DNA of 62,611 nucleotides from Planctomycetota bacterium. Its GTDB lineage: Bacteria; Planctomycetota; MHYJ01; JACPRB01. Positions 50,880 through 60,075 of this stretch are shown piece by piece. Both the position numbers and the translations under genes were made by a program. Positions within the stretch are counted from its first letter, which is position 1; each line of letters starts with the position of its first letter. The stretch is taken from assembly GCA_016209705.1 (NCBI GenBank), contig JACQVR010000090.1:1-62611 (forward strand), written 5' to 3'. The notes under the pieces are model-generated. The model was not told where the DNA came from, ran no database searches, and saw nothing but the letters and a program-made list of their open reading frames with translations.

Positions 50880-51533
50880 CTACTTCTTCAACAGCTTGAA
50901 CGCGTGCGTCCATTGGTTCCTCTGGAACCCGGGAATGCACCACAGCATGCACAGCGGCTCGATCGCGCGGGCCGCTTCCGCGGCGCCCATGTCCTCCGCC
51001 TCCCACCCGAACCGCGTGAGGATGTCTTTGACTTCTTCCTTGGCGCGACCGTTGTTGCCGCAAATGAACATCGTGGGCTTGACGCCGCCGAAGTCGGGAT
51101 TGACCATCAACGCGTTGCCCACGCAGGAGAACGCCTTCACGAAATTTGCCTGGGGCGCCAGCTTTTGCAGCCGCTCCATGAGCGCTTCGTCCAGCGTCGT
51201 GAAGAACTTCAGGACGCCGTTTTCCGGAGGCACGTCCGCGATCGGATTCATGGCGTCGATCACCGTCTTCCCGCTCAGGTGCTCGGGGCCGCACAACATG
51301 ACGGCCAGCTCCGCCGCCGCTCCCTTGACCGCCAGGACGACGAGCTCCCCGAAGCGCGCGGCGTCCGCGAACGAGCCCGTGGCCCCTCGGGCGCCCGCCT
51401 TCGCCTTCCATCCCGCCAGCTTCGCGGGATCTCTCGATCCCCGCATGACGTCGTAGCCGTGCTTGAGGAATCCGTCGGCCAGCACCTGGCTGACGACGCC
51501 CGACCCGATCACGCCGATTTTTTTGGCCGCCAT
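50880..51533 (-). CDS. NADPH-dependent F420 reductase-like oxidoreductase
   Basis: 217 residues from ATG 51533 (GGAGG six bases upstream). Rossmann domain IGVIGSGVVSQVLADGFLKH with NADP-type residues (RGSRDPAKLAGW), then a family-specific AMNPIADVPPENGVL, VKAFSCVGNALMVNPDFGG. It resembles the NADP oxidoreductase coenzyme F420-dependent family (Fno/NpdG), which in most bacteria reduces other substrates. Physiological partner unknown. Confidence 0.85.
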   Translation of the reverse strand: MAAKKIGVIGSGVVSQVLADGFLKHGYDVMRGSRDPAKLAGWKAKAGARGATGSFADAARFGELVVLAVKGAAAELAVMLCGPEHLSGKTVIDAMNPIADVPPENGVLKFFTTLDEALMERLQKLAPQANFVKAFSCVGNALMVNPDFGGVKPTMFICGNNGRAKEEVKDILTRFGWEAEDMGAAEAARAIEPLCMLWCIPGFQRNQWTHAFKLLKK

Positions 51534-51592
51534 AAGCGCCTCCTCCCTCTCTAAATGTTGACGCTTCGACGTCGCGGGAGCAAGCTGAAGTT

Positions 51593-51630
51593 CGAGTCGT
51601 GAGTCGCGAGTCATGAGTCACGCGTCGTGA
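51593..51630. repeat. GAGTCGTGAGTCGCGAGTC arm upstream of the S9A gene
   Basis: Direct, same-orientation partner at 53684-53719 after the S9A gene, so that gene is flanked by two arms of the same variant. Confidence 0.7.
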
Positions 51631-51651
51631 ACGTGATTTCGAGGTGCCCCG

Positions 51652-53682
51652 ATGCGTCGGTTCGCATTGCTCCTTTGGCTGTGCGGCTGCGTCGTTCCGG
51701 AACGCGATATGTACCTCTGGCTGGAAGAGATCGAATCCGAGAAGGCGCTCGAGTGGGTCCGCGCGCATAACGAGAAGAGCCTCGAGCTCCTCACGGCGGA
51801 TCCCCAATACGCGGAGATCGAAGCGCAGGCCCGCGCCATCCTTCTCGCCAAAGATCGCATTCCCGCGCCCGACCTGCGCGGCGGCTGGGTCGTCAATTTC
51901 TGGCAGGACGCCGACCACCCGCGGGGCCTGTGGCGCCGCGCCCGGCCCGCGGAGTACGAGAAGCCGGAGCCGGCGTGGGAAACGATGCTCGACCTCGACG
52001 CGCTGGCCCGCGATGAGGGTGAGAACTGGGTGTGGAAAGGAGCGACGACCCTCCCGCCCGATCACGATCGCGCCATGCTCTTCCTGTCGCGCGGAGGCAA
52101 GGATGCCACGGTGGTCCGCGAATTCGACGTTCCGTCGCGCTCCTTCGTCGCCGGCGGGTTCGCGCTGCCGGAAGCCAAGTCGCGCGTCTCCTGGCTCGAC
52201 CGCGACACGCTCTTCGTCGGAACGGATTTCGGCCCCGGCACGTTGACCAAGTCGGGATATCCGCGGCAGGTGCGGCTGTGGAAGCGGGGTACGCCGCATC
52301 TGGACGCGCCGCTCGTGTTCGAGGGCGCGGAAGAGGACGTATCGGTCTCCGCGTTCACGTCGTTCCGTCCCGAGGGTTCATTCACGTTCGTCGCCCGCGC
52401 GAAGACGTTCTTCGAAGCGGACATGTTCCTGCGCGCCGAGGACGGACAACTTCGAAAGCTTCCCTTCCCCGACGATGCGTCCTTCGAAGGAATTTTTCAG
52501 GGCCACTTGCTCGCGACGCTCCGCTCCGAGTGGAGGGGGTTTCCGGCGGGCGCGCTGGTGTCGGTCCCGGTCGATCGGCCGGACGCGGCGGAGGCGGTCT
52601 ACAGGCCCGATGAGCGCTCCTCGGTCACCCGCGTCTCGACGGCGCGACAGCACCTGGTCCTGAATGTGCTCTCCAACGTCCAAGGTCGCGTCGTCAAGGT
52701 TCGCCGCACCCAAGGTTGGGAGCTCGAGCCGGTCGCGCTTCCGGACGGCGGCTCGGCCGGGGTGGTGTCCGCGGACCCCTTCGACGACCGGGTCTACGTC
52801 GGCTATGAAAGTTTTCTGGTCCCGTACACGCTCTATGCGATCGGCCGCGACGTGCGGCCCGTCCGGCGCCTGCCCGAGCGGTTCGACGCGCGGCGCCTCG
52901 CCGTGGATCAGTTCGAGGCGCAGAGTCCGGACGGAACCCGGGTCCCGTACTTCGTGATTCGCCGGGACGATCTGGCGTTCGACGGCTCGAATCCCACCCT
53001 GCTCTACGGATACGGCGGATTCGAAATCTCTATGACGCCCGCCTACATGGCGGTCGCCGGCAAGGCGTGGCTGGAGAAGGGCGGCGTGTTCGCGCTGGCG
53101 AACATTCGCGGGGGAGGGGAGTTCGGGCCGAAATGGCACCGCGCCGCGCTCAAGGAGAATCGCCAGCGCGCGTATGACGACTTCATCAGCGTGGCGGAGG
53201 ATCTGGTGCGCCGCCGCGTCACGTCGCCGCGGCGCCTGGGCATCATGGGCGGCAGCAACGGCGGGTTGCTCGTGGGAGCGGCGTTCACGCAGCGCCCGTA
53301 CCTCTTCCATGCCGTGGTCTGCCAGGTGCCGCTCCTGGACATGCTGCGCTATCACAAACTGCTCGCCGGGCATAGCTGGATGGCGGAATACGGAGATCCC
53401 GAAGATCCTGAGATGGCGGAGGTCATCCGGAGGTACTCACCTTACCAGAACGTGCGGCCGCGGACGGAGTATCCGCACGTGTTCTTCGTGACATCCACGA
53501 AGGACGACCGCGTGCATCCCGGCCACGCGCGCAAGATGGCGGCGAAGATGGAGGCACAGGGCCACGACATCCTCTATTACGAGAACATCGAAGGCGGCCA
53601 CAGCGCGGCCGCGAATCTGGAACAGCGCGTGAAGCGGACGGCGCTGGAGTACACGTATCTGTTCCGGCAGCTTGTGGATTGA
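51652..53682 (+). CDS. Prolyl oligopeptidase (S9A)
   Basis: 676 residues. A lipoprotein-like signal (FALLLWLCGC) precedes the S9A start DMYLWLEEIESEKALEWVRA. N-terminal seven-bladed propeller, then the hydrolase: GYGGFEISMTPAYM, the oxyanion region NIRGGGEFG, nucleophile GGSNGG (Ser about 535), KDDRVHPGHA (Asp about 617) and GGHSAA (His about 650), all present. Cleaves short proline-containing peptides, probably on the cell surface. Third peptidase in a 14-kb stretch. Flanked by family D arms. Confidence 0.94.
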   Translation: MRRFALLLWLCGCVVPERDMYLWLEEIESEKALEWVRAHNEKSLELLTADPQYAEIEAQARAILLAKDRIPAPDLRGGWVVNFWQDADHPRGLWRRARPAEYEKPEPAWETMLDLDALARDEGENWVWKGATTLPPDHDRAMLFLSRGGKDATVVREFDVPSRSFVAGGFALPEAKSRVSWLDRDTLFVGTDFGPGTLTKSGYPRQVRLWKRGTPHLDAPLVFEGAEEDVSVSAFTSFRPEGSFTFVARAKTFFEADMFLRAEDGQLRKLPFPDDASFEGIFQGHLLATLRSEWRGFPAGALVSVPVDRPDAAEAVYRPDERSSVTRVSTARQHLVLNVLSNVQGRVVKVRRTQGWELEPVALPDGGSAGVVSADPFDDRVYVGYESFLVPYTLYAIGRDVRPVRRLPERFDARRLAVDQFEAQSPDGTRVPYFVIRRDDLAFDGSNPTLLYGYGGFEISMTPAYMAVAGKAWLEKGGVFALANIRGGGEFGPKWHRAALKENRQRAYDDFISVAEDLVRRRVTSPRRLGIMGGSNGGLLVGAAFTQRPYLFHAVVCQVPLLDMLRYHKLLAGHSWMAEYGDPEDPEMAEVIRRYSPYQNVRPRTEYPHVFFVTSTKDDRVHPGHARKMAAKMEAQGHDILYYENIEGGHSAAANLEQRVKRTALEYTYLFRQLVD

Positions 53683-53683
53683 G

Positions 53684-53719
53684 GATCGAGTCGCGGGTCA
53701 TGAGTCCCGAGTCGTGAGG
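53684..53719. repeat. GAGTCGCGGGTCATGAGTC arm downstream of the S9A gene
   Basis: Begins one base after the S9A stop. Same orientation as 51593-51630. Confidence 0.68.
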
Positions 53720-53782
53720 CCCCCGTCAGAACACAGAATTCACCGCCGCGATCGCTGAGCCCGCGGAGAGTCTGCGAAAAAA

Positions 53783-54676
53783 TCATTTCTTCCGCAAACT
53801 CTGATACACCACCGTCGCGAACACGTCGGGCTTCATGAAGCCGTTGCCCCACTTCGCGTCGAAGTCCTTTGTCGGTTTCGCGGCGATCGCCTCCTCGATC
53901 GACTTGCCCGCGTCGGCCAGCTTGCCGACCTCGGTTCGGACCCCCTTGAGCATCGCCAGATATTCTTCCAGCTCTTTGCGGCCTGATTGAGGTCCATGTC
54001 CCGGAATGAATTTCGTCTCCCCATCGGTCATCTCCAGGACCTTCTCCACCGCGGCGATGACGCCTTGGATCGACCCGCCGGACGACGTGTCGATGAACGG
54101 ATACATGCCGTTGAAGAACACGTCGCCCATGTGGACCACGTTGGCCTTCGCGAAGCGGATGATCGAGTCGCCGTCCGTGTGCGCATGCTCGACATGGAAG
54201 ACCTCGATGTCGTCGCCGTTCAGGTAGAACGTGACCTTGTCGGTGAACGTGACGATCGGCAGCGCGCCGGCGGGGGCGGGCGGCGTCTTGCGCTTGAAGA
54301 GTTCCTGAAATTGCTCCGTGCTCATCCTCTTTCTCACGTTCTCGTGCGCCACAATGACCGCGCCGGCTTTGCCCAGGTTCTCGTTGCCCCCGGTGTGATC
54401 GCCGTGCCAGTGGGTGTTCAGCACGAAACGGATCGGCTTCTCGCTGATTTTCGCGACGGCGGCGCGGATCTTTTCGGTCAGCGGCGCGAACTGGTCGTCG
54501 ATCAGGAAGACGCCGTCCTCGCCCGAGCAGACGCCGAGGTTCCCGCCGGCGCCGGTCATCATGTAGACGTGGTCCGCGAGCTTCGCCGTCCGGATCTCGA
54601 CCTTGGAAAAATCCTGTTGGCCGCAAACCGGAAGCGCAAGGGCCAGGAATGGGGTCACCCAGGCGGCTTGTGGCAT
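53783..54676 (-). CDS. Metallo-beta-lactamase fold hydrolase
   Basis: 297 residues from ATG 54676 (GGAG nine bases before). Signal peptide then zinc-site HxHxDH as THWHGDHTGGN (H89, H91, D93, H94), later His in EVFHVEHAHTDGDS and GHGPQSGR. Two-zinc MBL hydrolases of this periplasmic kind include SoxH-like and quinone- or lactone-active enzymes; beta-lactamase activity cannot be assumed. Convergent with S9A, across a repeat arm. Confidence 0.9.
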   Translation of the reverse strand: MPQAAWVTPFLALALPVCGQQDFSKVEIRTAKLADHVYMMTGAGGNLGVCSGEDGVFLIDDQFAPLTEKIRAAVAKISEKPIRFVLNTHWHGDHTGGNENLGKAGAVIVAHENVRKRMSTEQFQELFKRKTPPAPAGALPIVTFTDKVTFYLNGDDIEVFHVEHAHTDGDSIIRFAKANVVHMGDVFFNGMYPFIDTSSGGSIQGVIAAVEKVLEMTDGETKFIPGHGPQSGRKELEEYLAMLKGVRTEVGKLADAGKSIEEAIAAKPTKDFDAKWGNGFMKPDVFATVVYQSLRKK

Positions 54677-54770
54677 GCTCGTTGTCTCCTGAAATGGACC
54701 GTAGAATGTCCCACGATTGGCGGGGCGAGTCAATCAATCCGCCGGCGCATTAAGTAAGGAGGCGCTTCCC

Positions 54771-54798
54771 TTGACGCGGCGTTTCGGGACGGTATACT
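54771..54798 (+). promoter_or_regulatory. Promoter/operator of mazEF
   Basis: TTGACG (54771-54776), 16 bases, TATACT (54793-54798). The stretch TATACTCATTGTAGATA is an imperfect palindrome around the start site, a likely MazE operator. Confidence 0.65.
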
Positions 54799-54823
54799 CA
54801 TTGTAGATACTCCCCATGGCGCG

Positions 54824-55066
54824 ATGATCACCCAGATTCAAAAATGGGGCAATAGCCTGGGGATCCGGATTCCCCGGAGCTTCGCCAAGCAGGCTCGCGT
54901 CGATCGGGGGTCCGAGGTCGATCTCGCGGTCGAACGGGGCCGGCTCGTCATCCGACCCGTCAAACCCGCAAAGTACCGGCTCGAAGCGCTGCTCGGCAAG
55001 ATCAGGCCGGACAACCTCCACACCGAAGTGGATACCGGCTCGCCCGCGGGCCGGGAGCGGCTGTGA
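54824..55066 (+). CDS. mazE: MazE-like antitoxin (AbrB fold)
   Basis: 80 residues. QIQKWGNSLGIRIPRSFAKQ and VERGRLVIRPVK form the swapped-hairpin AbrB DNA-binding domain; the tail (KYRLEALLGKIRPDNLH) wraps MazF. Represses its own promoter with MazF. Overlaps mazF by four bases (GTGA). Confidence 0.9.
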   Translation: MITQIQKWGNSLGIRIPRSFAKQARVDRGSEVDLAVERGRLVIRPVKPAKYRLEALLGKIRPDNLHTEVDTGSPAGRERL

Positions 55067-55404
55067 GGGCGAGCCGCTACGTGCCGGCCCGGGGCGAGTT
55101 CGTCTGGTTGGAGTTCAATCCGCAGGCGGGTCATGAGCAAGCCGGTCGCGGGCCGGCGCTCACGATTTCCCCCCGAGAGTACAACCGGAAAACCGGCTTG
55201 GCGCTCTTCTGCCCGGTCACGTCACAGGCAAAAGGATATCCCTTCGAGGTTCTCGCGCCCCCGGGACGGGCGGTGCGTGGCGTGATCCTATCCGATCAGA
55301 TCAAAAGCCTGGACTGGAGGGTCCGCCGAGCCAGATTCATCGATCGCGCCCCACCCGCCTTGGTTTCCGAAGTTCTCGCGAAGGCGGTCACGCTCTTGAG
55401 CTGA
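55063..55404 (+). CDS. mazF: MazF-like mRNA interferase
   Basis: 113 residues from GTG 55063. PemK/MazF fold: ARGEFVWLEFNPQAGHEQAG, GRGPALTISPREYN (catalytic Arg region), FCPVTSQAKGYPFEV and VILSDQIKSLDWR (catalytic Thr/Ser and Asp). Cleaves RNA at short sequence motifs when freed from MazE. Partner just upstream. Confidence 0.95.
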   Translation: MRASRYVPARGEFVWLEFNPQAGHEQAGRGPALTISPREYNRKTGLALFCPVTSQAKGYPFEVLAPPGRAVRGVILSDQIKSLDWRVRRARFIDRAPPALVSEVLAKAVTLLS

Positions 55405-55413
55405 TCCTCCGTC

Positions 55414-56100
55414 CTACGATCCGCCCGCGCGCGGCGGGGCGGGCTGCTCTTCGGGGCGCCGGCTCTCCCGGGAGGTGAAGCGTACGTCGGCGAATCCTGC
55501 CGCGCGCGCCAGATGGCTGAGCGTCATCTCGGCGGACGCGCGCGCTTCCGGAATCAACGCGGAGGCCGTCTTCTCCGCCTCGGCGCGGGCGTTCTTGCGC
55601 GCCTCTTCCACCAGAAGCTGCCGCGTCGCGTCGTCGAGGTCGCTGCGGAAGATGTTGATCGCCTTGGGAAGGATCCAGTCGAGCAGTTGGCCCTTCTCGG
55701 TGTGGAAGAAGCGGATGTCCGACAACGAAATATCGTTGGACGGAGGGCCCAACTGGACGTCCAGGATGCCGGCTTCGGATGGCGAAAACTCCACCGAGGC
55801 CGGGTCTCTCAGGTCATATTTGAAGCGGATTTCGAACGTGAAGATCATGATGGACTTGTTCTCCGTCCACAGCCAGCGGAGAAAGCGCTGTCCGATGTCT
55901 CCCAGGACGTGGTCCCGGCCGATCGCCGGGATGGACCAATGCGCCTTCAAGACCACCAGCTCGCCGACGCGGCGGATGCTTTCCAGCCCGCCGCCCGTCA
56001 TCACGATCGCGCGAGGACGCGTTCCGGCCGTCCGGCGCAGGAGCAGGACCGCGCCCATCACGACGACCGCGCCGATCAGAATTCCGACGATCACCTCCAT
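55414..56100 (-). CDS. DUF4230-type membrane-anchored protein
   Basis: 228 residues. One N-terminal membrane helix (VIVGILIGAVVVMGAVLLL), then a domain with RVGELVVLKAHWSIPAIGRD, IFTFEIRFKYDLRDPASVEF and LDVQLGPPSNDISLSDIRFF, resembling DUF4230, and a helical C-terminal part rich in Ala/Glu ending in Pro/Arg. Unknown role; envelope location. Convergent with mazF. Confidence 0.7.
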   Translation of the reverse strand: MEVIVGILIGAVVVMGAVLLLRRTAGTRPRAIVMTGGGLESIRRVGELVVLKAHWSIPAIGRDHVLGDIGQRFLRWLWTENKSIMIFTFEIRFKYDLRDPASVEFSPSEAGILDVQLGPPSNDISLSDIRFFHTEKGQLLDWILPKAINIFRSDLDDATRQLLVEEARKNARAEAEKTASALIPEARASAEMTLSHLARAAGFADVRFTSRESRRPEEQPAPPRAGGS

Positions 56101-56297
56101 GGGCCTTCAGCCTTTCGGAAGGTTTTCTTTTAACTTGAATAGCGACCCTGCATGGCGTATCGTTCCGCCTTCCGCGGAACCGCGCTCCTGGCGGGGCGGA
56201 ACGCTTCGAATTTTCCTTCCGCCTTCGACCCGCACAATACAAACTCAAGGGGTATGCGTCCAGCGAGCGATCCGAGTGGAGCGATGGGAGAATCGCC

Positions 56298-57377
56298 GTG
56301 CCATCCGTTCATGGCATCCTGTTCATCCTCGGCGCGCTGTTGACCCTGGCCGCGGCCCTCTTTGCCCTCCGGTGGAGCGTGCTGCGCCGACGACGCGTGG
56401 CATGGCTCGTCCCGGCGGCGTTTTTCCTCCTGACGGCGGGCCAGTTCGCCGTCCTCCTGGACGGACAAACCGCTGAAAACGCCGGAAGTCGCCTTTCCCT
56501 GGCGGGCGCCGCCGCTTCCGGATTCGCCGCGCTCTCCATCATCGGGTTGAAACTTCTCCGGCACGCCGATCGGCACGCCGAGGACCTCGCCGGTCAGCTC
56601 CGCGAAGAACAGGAGTCGCGCCGTCATGCGGAGGACCGGCTGAAAGAGACGAACCGGGTCCTCCGGACTTCCAACGAGGAGCTGGAACAGTTCGCCTATG
56701 TGGCCTCCCACGATCTCCAGGAGCCGCTCCGGATGATCCACAGCTACACCGAACTCTTGTCGCGTCGCTACCGCGGGCGGTTGGACGCGTCGGCCGATGA
56801 GTTCATCGTCTTCATCCTGGACGGAACCCGGCGGATGCAAAGCCTGATCCAGGATCTGCTGACGTATGCTCGGGTGGGAACCCAATCCCGCGTCATCGAA
56901 ACGATCGATTGCGAGAAACTCTTGGAGCAGGTGCTGGGGGATCTCCGTCTCATGATCCGGGAGTCGGGAGCGATCGTGACGCACGATCCGCTGCCTTCGG
57001 TGAAAGGATATCCGGTTCCGCTCAAGCAAGTCTTTCAGAACCTCATCAGCAACAGCATCAAGTTTCGGCGCGAGAAGCCCTTGACAATCCACATGGGAGC
57101 AGAGTCCATCGAGGACGGATGGAAGTTCTCCATGCACGACAACGGCATCGGCATCCATCCCCGATTCCGCGAGCACATTTTCGTCATCTTCCAGCGGCTT
57201 AACGCGCGAGAGTATCCGGGAACCGGCATCGGCCTGGCGATCTGCCGGCGGATCATTCAACGCCACGGCGGAAAAATCTGGGTGGACTCCGAGCCCGGAA
57301 AGGGATCGACATTTTATTTCACGATTCCCGCGTCGCTCGGAATATCCAGCGGCGGCAACAAGCCGTCCTCTTCGTGA
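56298..57377 (+). CDS. Sensor histidine kinase (orphan)
   Basis: 359 residues from GTG 56298 (GGGAG eight bases upstream). About three membrane helices in the first 90, a coiled coil (95-130), then HisKA with H138 in SHDLQEPLRMIHSY, and an ATPase domain with NLISNSIKFR (N box), DNGIGI (G1), GTGIGLAICRRIIQRHGG (G2). Resembles phytochrome-like and multi-component kinases. No response regulator nearby, so the target is unknown. Its TGA overlaps a GTG of the EamA gene. Confidence 0.92.
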   Translation: MPSVHGILFILGALLTLAAALFALRWSVLRRRRVAWLVPAAFFLLTAGQFAVLLDGQTAENAGSRLSLAGAAASGFAALSIIGLKLLRHADRHAEDLAGQLREEQESRRHAEDRLKETNRVLRTSNEELEQFAYVASHDLQEPLRMIHSYTELLSRRYRGRLDASADEFIVFILDGTRRMQSLIQDLLTYARVGTQSRVIETIDCEKLLEQVLGDLRLMIRESGAIVTHDPLPSVKGYPVPLKQVFQNLISNSIKFRREKPLTIHMGAESIEDGWKFSMHDNGIGIHPRFREHIFVIFQRLNAREYPGTGIGLAICRRIIQRHGGKIWVDSEPGKGSTFYFTIPASLGISSGGNKPSSS

Positions 57378-57391
57378 GAGGCTTCCCGGCG

Positions 57392-58258
57392 ATGTCGGAG
57401 GCGACGCGCGGGCGGAGCCTGGTGCTGGGGGCGGCGCTCCTTTGGAGCCTCGGCGGCATGCTCATTCGCCAGGCCAGCCAGTGGGGGGCGGAACCGCAAT
57501 CCATCGCGTGCCTGCGGAGCGCCTTCGCGGCGGCGGCGCTGGCGTGGGCGCTTCCGGCCGCCCGGCCCGCGATCGGCTGGCGCGCCGGGATCGCCGCGGC
57601 TCTTTTCTCGGCGTTGCTGGTGACGTTCGTGGCGGCGACCGTGCTCACGTCGGCCGCGCATGCGATCTTCCTGCAATATTTCTCTCCGCTTCTGGTCGCC
57701 GTCGGCGCGAAGGTCCTGTATCGAGAGGCCGTCCCCCGGCGGGGGGTCGCGGCGCTGGCGATCGGCACGGCGGGAATCATCGTCATCGTGGGAGCGTCGA
57801 TCGGGCGGATCGATACGATCGGTTTGGCGCTCGGGCTGGTCAGCGCGGTCTTCTTCGCGTCGTTCGTGCTGGTGCAGCGGGGGCTGAAGGCCGGCAGCCC
57901 GATCGGGCTGACGTGCGCCTACAACCTGGCGGCCGCGGCGGTTCTGTTGCCGTTCGCCGCGGGACACCTGCACATGGAATGGCGCGCCTGGCTGCTGATC
58001 GCCGGGACCGGCGTCGTTCAGATCGGCGTGCCCTACGTGTTGTTCCTGTATGGGCTGCGCTTGATCCCGGCCAACGAAGCCGGGATCTTGATGCTCTTGG
58101 AGCCCGTCCTCAACCCGCTGTGGGCATGGTGGATTCTCGGCGAGGGCGTCGCGTTTCCGACGGCGCTCGGCGGATGTCTCATCCTCGGCGCCGTGGGATT
58201 GCACGTGATGCGGCCCCCTGGCAAGCGGGAGCTTATTTCTTCACGTTCCAGACCGTGA
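57392..58258 (+). CDS. EamA/DMT-family membrane transporter
   Basis: 288 residues from ATG 57392 (GTG 57374, overlapping the kinase stop, is an alternative). Ten membrane helices in two EamA repeats: LGAALLWSLGGMLIRQAS and LGLVSAVFFASFVLVQRG start them, with LLEPVLNPLWAWWILGE as the usual final motif. Exports metabolites or drugs; substrate unknown. Its end overlaps the convergent WD40 gene by 26 bases. Confidence 0.92.
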   Translation: MSEATRGRSLVLGAALLWSLGGMLIRQASQWGAEPQSIACLRSAFAAAALAWALPAARPAIGWRAGIAAALFSALLVTFVAATVLTSAAHAIFLQYFSPLLVAVGAKVLYREAVPRRGVAALAIGTAGIIVIVGASIGRIDTIGLALGLVSAVFFASFVLVQRGLKAGSPIGLTCAYNLAAAAVLLPFAAGHLHMEWRAWLLIAGTGVVQIGVPYVLFLYGLRLIPANEAGILMLLEPVLNPLWAWWILGEGVAFPTALGGCLILGAVGLHVMRPPGKRELISSRSRP

Positions 58259-59255
58259 GCTCCGCGTTCCAGGAACCGGAAGCCAGCCGCTTGCCGTCGG
58301 GAGAAAACGCGATCGACGCGATGGCGCCGGCCACCCCCTGGCGGCCCTTGAATCGTTGAAGCTCCTCGCCCGTTGCGTGATCCCAGATTCGGATGGATGG
58401 CTCCCACCCGCCGGACGCGAGCGTCTTGCCGTCGGGGGAAAAAGCCAGGCTCAGGTTCGGCTGGGACAAGCGGATGTTTCGCGTTTCCCTGCCGGTGTTC
58501 ACGTCCCACAGGCGGATCCTCCGATCGTTTGCAACCGAGGCCAGCGTGCCGCCGTTCGGTGAAAACGCCACGCACCAGACCACTTCGGTGTGACCCTCGA
58601 TGGCGCGCACTTCCCGGCCGTCGGCGACGTCCCACAAGCGGACGGTGAGATCGCACGCCGCGGCCAGCAGCTTGCCGTCGGCGGAAAAGGCGACGGAATG
58701 CGCCGAGAAGCACTTCCCGTCGAGCGTGAAGAGGGATTTGCCTTCGTGCGCGTTCCAGATGCGAACGGTCGCGTCCTCTCCGGTCGACGCCAACTTCGTG
58801 CCGTCCGGCGAAAACGCGAGGGAGAGGATGGCTCCTTCATGCCCCTCCAGCTTGAGGCGTTCCTTTCCGGAGTCGACCTCCCAGATCCGGATGTCGTTGT
58901 CGTCGCCGGCGGAAGCGAGCCTGGCGCCGTCGGGGGAAAAGGCGATGGAGGAGACCTGGCCGTGGTGTCCTTTCAATTGGCGCCGTTCCTTGCCCGAGTC
59001 GGGCTCCCACAGGCGCACGGAGTGATCCCAGCTTCCCGACGCCAGCGTCTTGCCATCGGGAGAGAACGCCACGGAGGAGACGCCCGCCTCTTGCGTGATC
59101 CGGATCAGCGCGCCGGGAGGAAGCGGTTCGGGTTCGGGCGTATCCTGACTCAAAGGTCGAAAAACGGCGGACCTCGACGTGGGACTTGGGACGCTGGACT
59201 CGGGACTCAGAATGACCGGCAGACAGATCGCCGACAGCCATCCCCACGCGTTCAT
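58233..59255 (-). CDS. Exported WD40-repeat protein
   Basis: 340 residues. Signal peptide MNAWGWLSAICLPVI followed by about 17 residues (LSPESSVPSPTSRSAVF) encoded by a repeat arm, then seven WD40 blades each with the form VAFSPDGKTLASGSWDxxVRLW. Probable protein-protein platform in the periplasm; the binding partner is unknown. The arm insertion sits at the signal-peptide cleavage zone. Convergent overlap with EamA. Confidence 0.92.
   Translation of the reverse strand: MNAWGWLSAICLPVILSPESSVPSPTSRSAVFRPLSQDTPEPEPLPPGALIRITQEAGVSSVAFSPDGKTLASGSWDHSVRLWEPDSGKERRQLKGHHGQVSSIAFSPDGARLASAGDDNDIRIWEVDSGKERLKLEGHEGAILSLAFSPDGTKLASTGEDATVRIWNAHEGKSLFTLDGKCFSAHSVAFSADGKLLAAACDLTVRLWDVADGREVRAIEGHTEVVWCVAFSPNGGTLASVANDRRIRLWDVNTGRETRNIRLSQPNLSLAFSPDGKTLASGGWEPSIRIWDHATGEELQRFKGRQGVAGAIASIAFSPDGKRLASGSWNAELTVWNVKK
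59171..59210. repeat. Single AGTCC arm (family D) inside the WD40 gene
   Basis: GTGGGACTTGGGACGCTGGA then CTCGGGACTC; minus-strand AGTCCCGAGTCCAGCGTCCC. In frame and codes for residues 16-32 of the WD40 protein. Confidence 0.78.
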
Positions 59256-59355
59256 CGGGTGCTCCTTGATTTCAGAACTGCGCCAATATAGATACGTCGA
59301 AAACCGGCGGAGAGTGTAATCTGTTCAGGTCCGGGTTTCCATTGGAGATATGGAG

Positions 59356-60075
59356 ATGAAGGCCGTGACCGCATCGCTTGCGATGACGGCGCTGGCGAGT
59401 TGCACGGCGCCGCGGGGGCAGGAAGGATCCGTCGTGGCCACGTTCTCGATCGTCGCGGTAGATCCCGACACCGGGGAGCTCGGGATCGCGGTGCAATCGA
59501 AATTCATCGCGGTCGGCGCGGTGGTGCCGTGGGCGAAGGCCGGCGTAGGCGCCGTCGCGACGCAGGCGTGGGCCAATACCACCTACGGCCCGCGCACGCT
59601 GGAAATGCTCGCGAAGGGCGAGACTCCGGAGGATGTCGTCCGAAAGCTGACGGAATCCGATCGCCAGGCGGACCGGCGCCAAGTCGGAATCGTCAGCGCG
59701 AAGGGCGAATCGGCGACGTTCACTGGAAAGGCCTGCCAGCCCTGGGCCGGCGGCGTCAAGGGCGAGAATTATTGCTGCCAGGGAAACATCCTCGCCGGTG
59801 AGGATGTCGTACAGGAGATGGAAAAGGCGTTTCGGGACGCCGAGGGCGAGCTCGCGGACCGGCTGCTGGCGGCGCTGGAGGCCGGGCAGGCGGCGGGCGG
59901 CGACCGGCGCGGAATGCAATCCGCCGCGTTGTTGGTCGTCCGGGAAGGCTGGGGGTACGGCGGCCTCAACGACCGCTTTCGCGACCTGCGCGTGGATGAT
60001 CACGCCGAGCCCATCCAAGAGCTGAAGCGGATCCTCAAGCAGCACAAGAAGCTCTTCCCGCGGCCGAATCGATGA
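59356..60075 (+). CDS. DUF1028 Ntn-type putative hydrolase (lipoprotein)
   Basis: 239 residues from ATG 59356 (TTGGAG eight bases upstream). Lipobox-like ALASC then the DUF1028 core TFSIVAVDPDTGELGIAVQS, KFIAVGAVVPWAKAGVGAVA, TQAWANTTYGP and GYGGLNDRFRDLRVDDH. DUF1028 proteins have an Ntn-hydrolase fold but no proven substrate. Surface or periplasmic by its signal. Confidence 0.92.
   Translation: MKAVTASLAMTALASCTAPRGQEGSVVATFSIVAVDPDTGELGIAVQSKFIAVGAVVPWAKAGVGAVATQAWANTTYGPRTLEMLAKGETPEDVVRKLTESDRQADRRQVGIVSAKGESATFTGKACQPWAGGVKGENYCCQGNILAGEDVVQEMEKAFRDAEGELADRLLAALEAGQAAGGDRRGMQSAALLVVREGWGYGGLNDRFRDLRVDDHAEPIQELKRILKQHKKLFPRPNR

Noticed and set aside
53783..54676. Antibiotic-resistance beta-lactamase
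   Set aside because: The fold is shared by many hydrolases; nothing specific to beta-lactam binding was seen.
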